This document shows, one piece after another, positions 6,708 to 6,938 of a DNA stretch of 6,938 nt. The translations under genes were made by a program, and so were the position numbers. The notes under the pieces were generated by a model. It searched no databases. It saw only the letters and a list, made by a program, of their open reading frames with translations, and was not told where the DNA came from. Numbering within the stretch: position 1 is the stretch's first letter; each line of letters begins with the position of its first letter. Origin of the DNA: Aquisalimonas sp. (GTDB taxonomy: Bacteria > Pseudomonadota > Gammaproteobacteria > Nitrococcales > Aquisalimonadaceae); NCBI GenBank assembly GCA_007133445.1, contig SLMR01000347.1, positions 1 through 6,938 of the forward strand, in the 5' to 3' direction.

Positions 6708-6938
6708 ATGACGACTGACTGGCAGCCCTGCGCCTCCCTTGAGACTCTGCGGGCCCGCGCTCGTCTCCTTGGCGCGGTGCGCGCGTTCTTGGACGAGCGC
6801 GGTCTGCTGGAGGTCGAGACCCCGCTGCTGTCCGCTGCTGCGGGCACCGACCCCAACCTGGAACCCTTGACCACCCGGTACGACGGCCCTGGTGCGCCGG
6901 ACAGCGGCACCCTGTATCTGCACACCTCGCCGGAATTC
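6708..6938 (+). CDS. epmA: EpmA (EF-P-(R)-beta-lysine ligase), N-terminal 77 residues
   Basis: EpmA (PoxA/YjeA/GenX) is a truncated class II lysyl-tRNA synthetase paralogue that activates (R)-beta-lysine with ATP and joins it to Lys34 of EF-P. The frame is open to the right edge. The N-terminus DWQPCASLETLRARARLLGA resembles E. coli SWQPSASIPNLLKRAAIM, and RAFLDERGLLEVETPLL is class II motif 1 as in that family; TRYDGPG and LYLHTSPEF follow at the expected spacing. The lack of the roughly 150-residue N-terminal anticodon-binding domain separates it from LysS. The ATG at 6708 is preceded by AGGGAAG (6690-6696), 11 nt away. It follows efp in the same direction by 124 bp, with the REP pair in the gap, so the two may be cotranscribed. 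The truncation is a window effect. Confidence 0.93.
   Translation, partial: MTTDWQPCASLETLRARARLLGAVRAFLDERGLLEVETPLLSAAAGTDPNLEPLTTRYDGPGAPDSGTLYLHTSPEF

Noticed and set aside
6011..6925. Long - strand open frame (304 codons) opposite efp and epmA
   Set aside because: It runs through both REP units and is antisense to two confidently identified genes, with no recognisable protein family in its translation.
6933..6938. GAATTC as the final six bases of the window, suggesting a cloning boundary
   Set aside because: Another GAATTC occurs at 4595-4600, so the window is not a single EcoRI fragment, and the last bases are simply the Glu-Phe codons of the EpmA TSPEF motif.

Overview
This is a GC-rich, densely coded chromosomal segment of housekeeping and envelope-related genes. 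It most likely comes from a gammaproteobacterium. The reasons are a ParC and an HtpX very close to the enterobacterial proteins, a complete EpmA/EpmB/EF-P set of the gammaproteobacterial lysine type, a FimX-like degenerate GGDEF/EAL protein as found in Pseudomonas and Xanthomonas relatives, and a REP-type palindromic pair of the 'GTAGGAGCGGC...GCCGCGA' kind. I cannot name genus or species from this window.

Layout, left to right. The 3' two-thirds of parC (topoisomerase IV subunit A, + strand) ends at 1486. A very good heat-shock (sigma-32) promoter match straddles its stop codon and points into htpX (+), an inner-membrane zinc protease. htpX converges on a FimX-like c-di-GMP-binding regulator (- strand); the junction carries a perfect 11-bp stem-loop that includes the regulator's stop codon. 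A 252-bp gap (4595-4846) precedes epmB (-), the lysine 2,3-aminomutase that makes beta-lysine. It holds a candidate epmB 3' stem-loop, the regulator's ribosome binding site and, at best, a weak sigma-54-like site. epmB is divergent from efp (+), which encodes elongation factor P with its modifiable Lys34; the shared 147-bp spacer holds a tandem GCGCGC palindrome. After efp comes a REP pair, then the start of epmA (+), the EF-P ligase, which runs off the right edge.

Functional themes. The right third is a coherent EF-P beta-lysylation locus: EpmB makes (R)-beta-lysine, EpmA attaches it to Lys34 of EF-P, and EF-P then relieves ribosome stalling at polyproline stretches. The left part combines DNA decatenation (ParC), envelope proteostasis under heat stress (HtpX) and probably type IV pilus control (FimX-like).

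I found no mobile element, CRISPR array, tRNA/rRNA or defence system, and no clearly undescribed system. The parts most worth a second look are regulatory: the sigma-32 promoter sharing bases with the parC stop, the junction hairpin, a possible leaderless start of epmB, the tandem palindromes before efp, and the REP pair inside the efp-epmA unit.
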